The notes beneath the pieces are model-generated. The model made no database searches. It saw only the letters and a list, made by a program, of their open reading frames with translations, and was not told where the DNA came from. Positions 8,351 through 9,453 of a stretch of DNA of 9,453 bases are shown here, in pieces; positions within the stretch are counted from its first letter, which is position 1; every line of letters begins with the position of its first letter. A program made the position numbers and the translations under genes. The stretch is from a bacterium (lineage in GTDB: Bacteria > Vulcanimicrobiota > Xenobia > Xenobiales > Xenobiaceae), in contig JAFSXH010000184.1 in NCBI GenBank assembly GCA_017444165.1, forward strand, positions 1 through 9,453, given 5' to 3'.

Positions 8351-8732
8351 GGACAGCTCCACTCTTTACTTTCATTTTTGCTTCGTTCAAGCGTCTCACT
8401 CTATATGCATCATCAAGATCAGAAGGCAGAGGAACAGGTTCAAGTTCATCCTCAGCAGTCCAAGCAAACTTGACAACAACATTGACTTTAGACTCTCCAT
8501 CGTATTCTTGAACTTGCACAAAACCAGAGTCAACAGCAAACAAGCTCTTTTGATTATTACAATCTTTAGCAGTCACCAAACCTGGCTCTAAGACGGCGAG
8601 CATGGCGGAGTGACCTGGCAAGATACACATCTCACCCATCACCCCAGGCAAGATCACCTCTTTGGCTAATTCAGAAAAGACAACACGCTTAGGAGTAATG
8701 ACTTCTAGCTTAAAATAAGAATCATCGCTCAT
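8343..8732 (-). CDS. atpC: F1F0 ATP synthase subunit epsilon, short form
   Basis: Epsilon is part of the F1 central stalk; it joins gamma to the c-ring and in many bacteria its C-terminal helices restrain ATP hydrolysis. Residues 6-88 form the usual N-terminal beta-sandwich: FKLEVITPKRVVF, ILPGVMGEMCILPGHSAMLA and FAVDSGFVQV match family landmarks. The product is 129 residues, slightly below the usual 130-140. The shortfall is in the C-terminal domain (about 90-129), where ELEPVPLPSDLDDAY places three prolines at the expected first helix, leaving one basic helix (RVRRLNEAKMKVK). The ATG start has GGAGG 7 nt upstream. It lies 27 bp after atpD and overlaps murA by 8 nt, consistent with the end of an atp operon continuing into murA. 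Identification is secure from sequence and position; the inhibitory role of the tail is uncertain. Confidence 0.95.
   Translation of the reverse strand: MSDDSYFKLEVITPKRVVFSELAKEVILPGVMGEMCILPGHSAMLAVLEPGLVTAKDCNNQKSLFAVDSGFVQVQEYDGESKVNVVVKFAWTAEDELEPVPLPSDLDDAYRVRRLNEAKMKVKSGAVRE
8357..8360 (-). promoter_or_regulatory. Ribosome binding site of murA, inside the atpC 3' end
   Basis: GGAG is 6 nt upstream of the GTG at 8348-8350. It lies within atpC codons just before the atpC TGA (8343-8345), and the start and stop share the 8-nt overlap GTGAGTGA. This decides between the two possible GTG starts. Confidence 0.65.
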
Positions 8733-8739
8733 GGTACAG

Positions 8740-8744
8740 CCTCC
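8740..8744 (-). promoter_or_regulatory. Ribosome binding site of atpC
   Basis: GGAGG lies 7 nt upstream of the atpC ATG (8730-8732), within the 27-bp spacer after atpD. The spacer is too short and unstructured to hold a visible terminator. Confidence 0.75.
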
Positions 8745-8759
8745 AAGACCAAAGTCGAA

Positions 8760-9453
8760 TTATTTCAAACCGACTTCAACTCCCAATTTTTCTGCACTCC
8801 TCAAAACGGAATCTATATCACCCTGCATATAGAAAGCCTTTTCAGGAATATGGTCTAAATGTCCATCTACCAATTCTTTGAAAGATCTCACCGTATCAGC
8901 AACCTTGACATACTCACCCTTGCGCCCCGTGAAGACCTCAGCTACAAAGTTGGGTTGTGACAAGAACTTCTGAATGCGTCTAGCCCTAAATACGGTAGTG
9001 CGATCCTCTTCAGAAAGCTCTTCTACACCTAAAATAGCGATAATATCCTGCAAACTCTTGTCACGCTGTAAGATCTCTTGGACACGGCGAGCGACACGAT
9101 AATGCTCATCACCAATAAAACGAGGATCTAAAAGCCTTGAAGTAGAGGCCAAAGGATCGACAGCGGGATAGATACCTTGCTCCACCAAACCACGCGAAAG
9201 TACTGTTGTAGCATCTAAGTGGGTAAATGATGTAGCCACAGCGGGGTCAGTAATATCATCTGCAGGAACGTAAATAGCCTGCACAGATGTGATAGATCCC
9301 TTCTTAGTAGAAGTGATCCTCTCTTGTAATTGACCCATCTCCGTAGACATCGTGGGCTGATAACCCACCGCACTAGGCATACGTCCTAAAAGTGCCGACA
9401 CCTCAGAACCAGCCAAAACGAAACGGAAAATATTATCGATGAAGAGCAATACA
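8760..9453 (-). CDS. atpD: F1F0 ATP synthase subunit beta, C-terminal half (5' end outside window)
   Basis: Beta is the catalytic subunit of F1. The frame is open to the high-coordinate edge and begins inside the gene with VLLFIDNIFRF, the Walker B region; the TTG at 9449 is an internal Leu codon, not a start. Further landmarks follow in order: AGSEVSALLGRMPSAVGYQP, STKKGSITSVQAIYVPADD, DPAVATSFTHLDATTVLSR, YPAVDPLASTSRLLDP, then EELSEED (the DELSEED loop that meets gamma), RARRIQKFLSQPNFVAEVFTG, and a C-terminal AFYMQGDID segment. About 231 residues are present; with a usual length near 465-480, roughly the first half, including the Walker A loop, is missing. The stop is TAA at 8760-8762, followed 27 bp later by atpC. 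Confidence 0.98.
   Translation of the reverse strand, partial: VLLFIDNIFRFVLAGSEVSALLGRMPSAVGYQPTMSTEMGQLQERITSTKKGSITSVQAIYVPADDITDPAVATSFTHLDATTVLSRGLVEQGIYPAVDPLASTSRLLDPRFIGDEHYRVARRVQEILQRDKSLQDIIAILGVEELSEEDRTTVFRARRIQKFLSQPNFVAEVFTGRKGEYVKVADTVRSFKELVDGHLDHIPEKAFYMQGDIDSVLRSAEKLGVEVGLK

Noticed and set aside
7692..8591. Plus-strand open frames opposite murA and atpC (89 and 88 codons)
   Set aside because: Both are antisense to well-conserved enzyme sequence and have no recognisable product.
9405..9430. ATP synthase beta has FRFVLAGSE where many species have FRFTQAGSE
   Set aside because: E. coli beta also has Leu at this position (YRYTLAGTE), so it is normal variation.

Overview
The window is a single co-directional gene cluster, all on the minus strand and almost without gaps. 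Read in the direction of transcription (high to low coordinates) it holds the 3' part of atpD (F1 ATP synthase beta), atpC (epsilon), murA (first committed step of peptidoglycan synthesis), an MreB-family actin homologue, and a very large open frame that runs off the low-coordinate edge and looks like TamB. Spacers are 27 bp (atpD-atpC), an 8-nt overlap (atpC-murA), 33 bp (murA-mreB) and 4 bp (mreB-tamB). No promoter, terminator, RNA gene, mobile element, CRISPR array or plus-strand gene is visible, and no gene-free stretch exceeds 33 bp.

Organism (inference): DNA is A+T-leaning. The order atpD-atpC-murA-mreB is typical of Firmicutes, whereas a TamB protein implies an outer membrane. The combination points to a diderm Firmicute, most likely a member of the Negativicutes, where outer-membrane biogenesis genes cluster with envelope genes. 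A Halanaerobiales-like lineage is the main alternative. The sequence alone does not fix the genus.

Region by region: 8760-9453 is atpD (C-terminal half). 8343-8732 is a short atpC with an atypical C-terminal domain. 7055-8350 is murA with the catalytic Cys kept, probably starting at a GTG that overlaps atpC. 6038-7021 is a divergent mreB with a TTG start, a strong Shine-Dalgarno and several altered nucleotide-site motifs. 1-6033 is an uninterrupted frame of 2011 codons with no stop inside the window: an N-terminal membrane anchor, a long beta-rich AsmA-like body, and a TamB (DUF490) C-terminal signature near the window edge.

Together the genes link energy supply (ATP synthase), cell-wall precursor synthesis (MurA), a cytoskeletal scaffold for wall growth (MreB) and a bridge across the periplasm to the outer membrane (TamB). 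The most unusual points are the size and uneven cysteine distribution of the TamB-like protein, the altered active site of the MreB homologue just upstream of it, and the modified epsilon tail.
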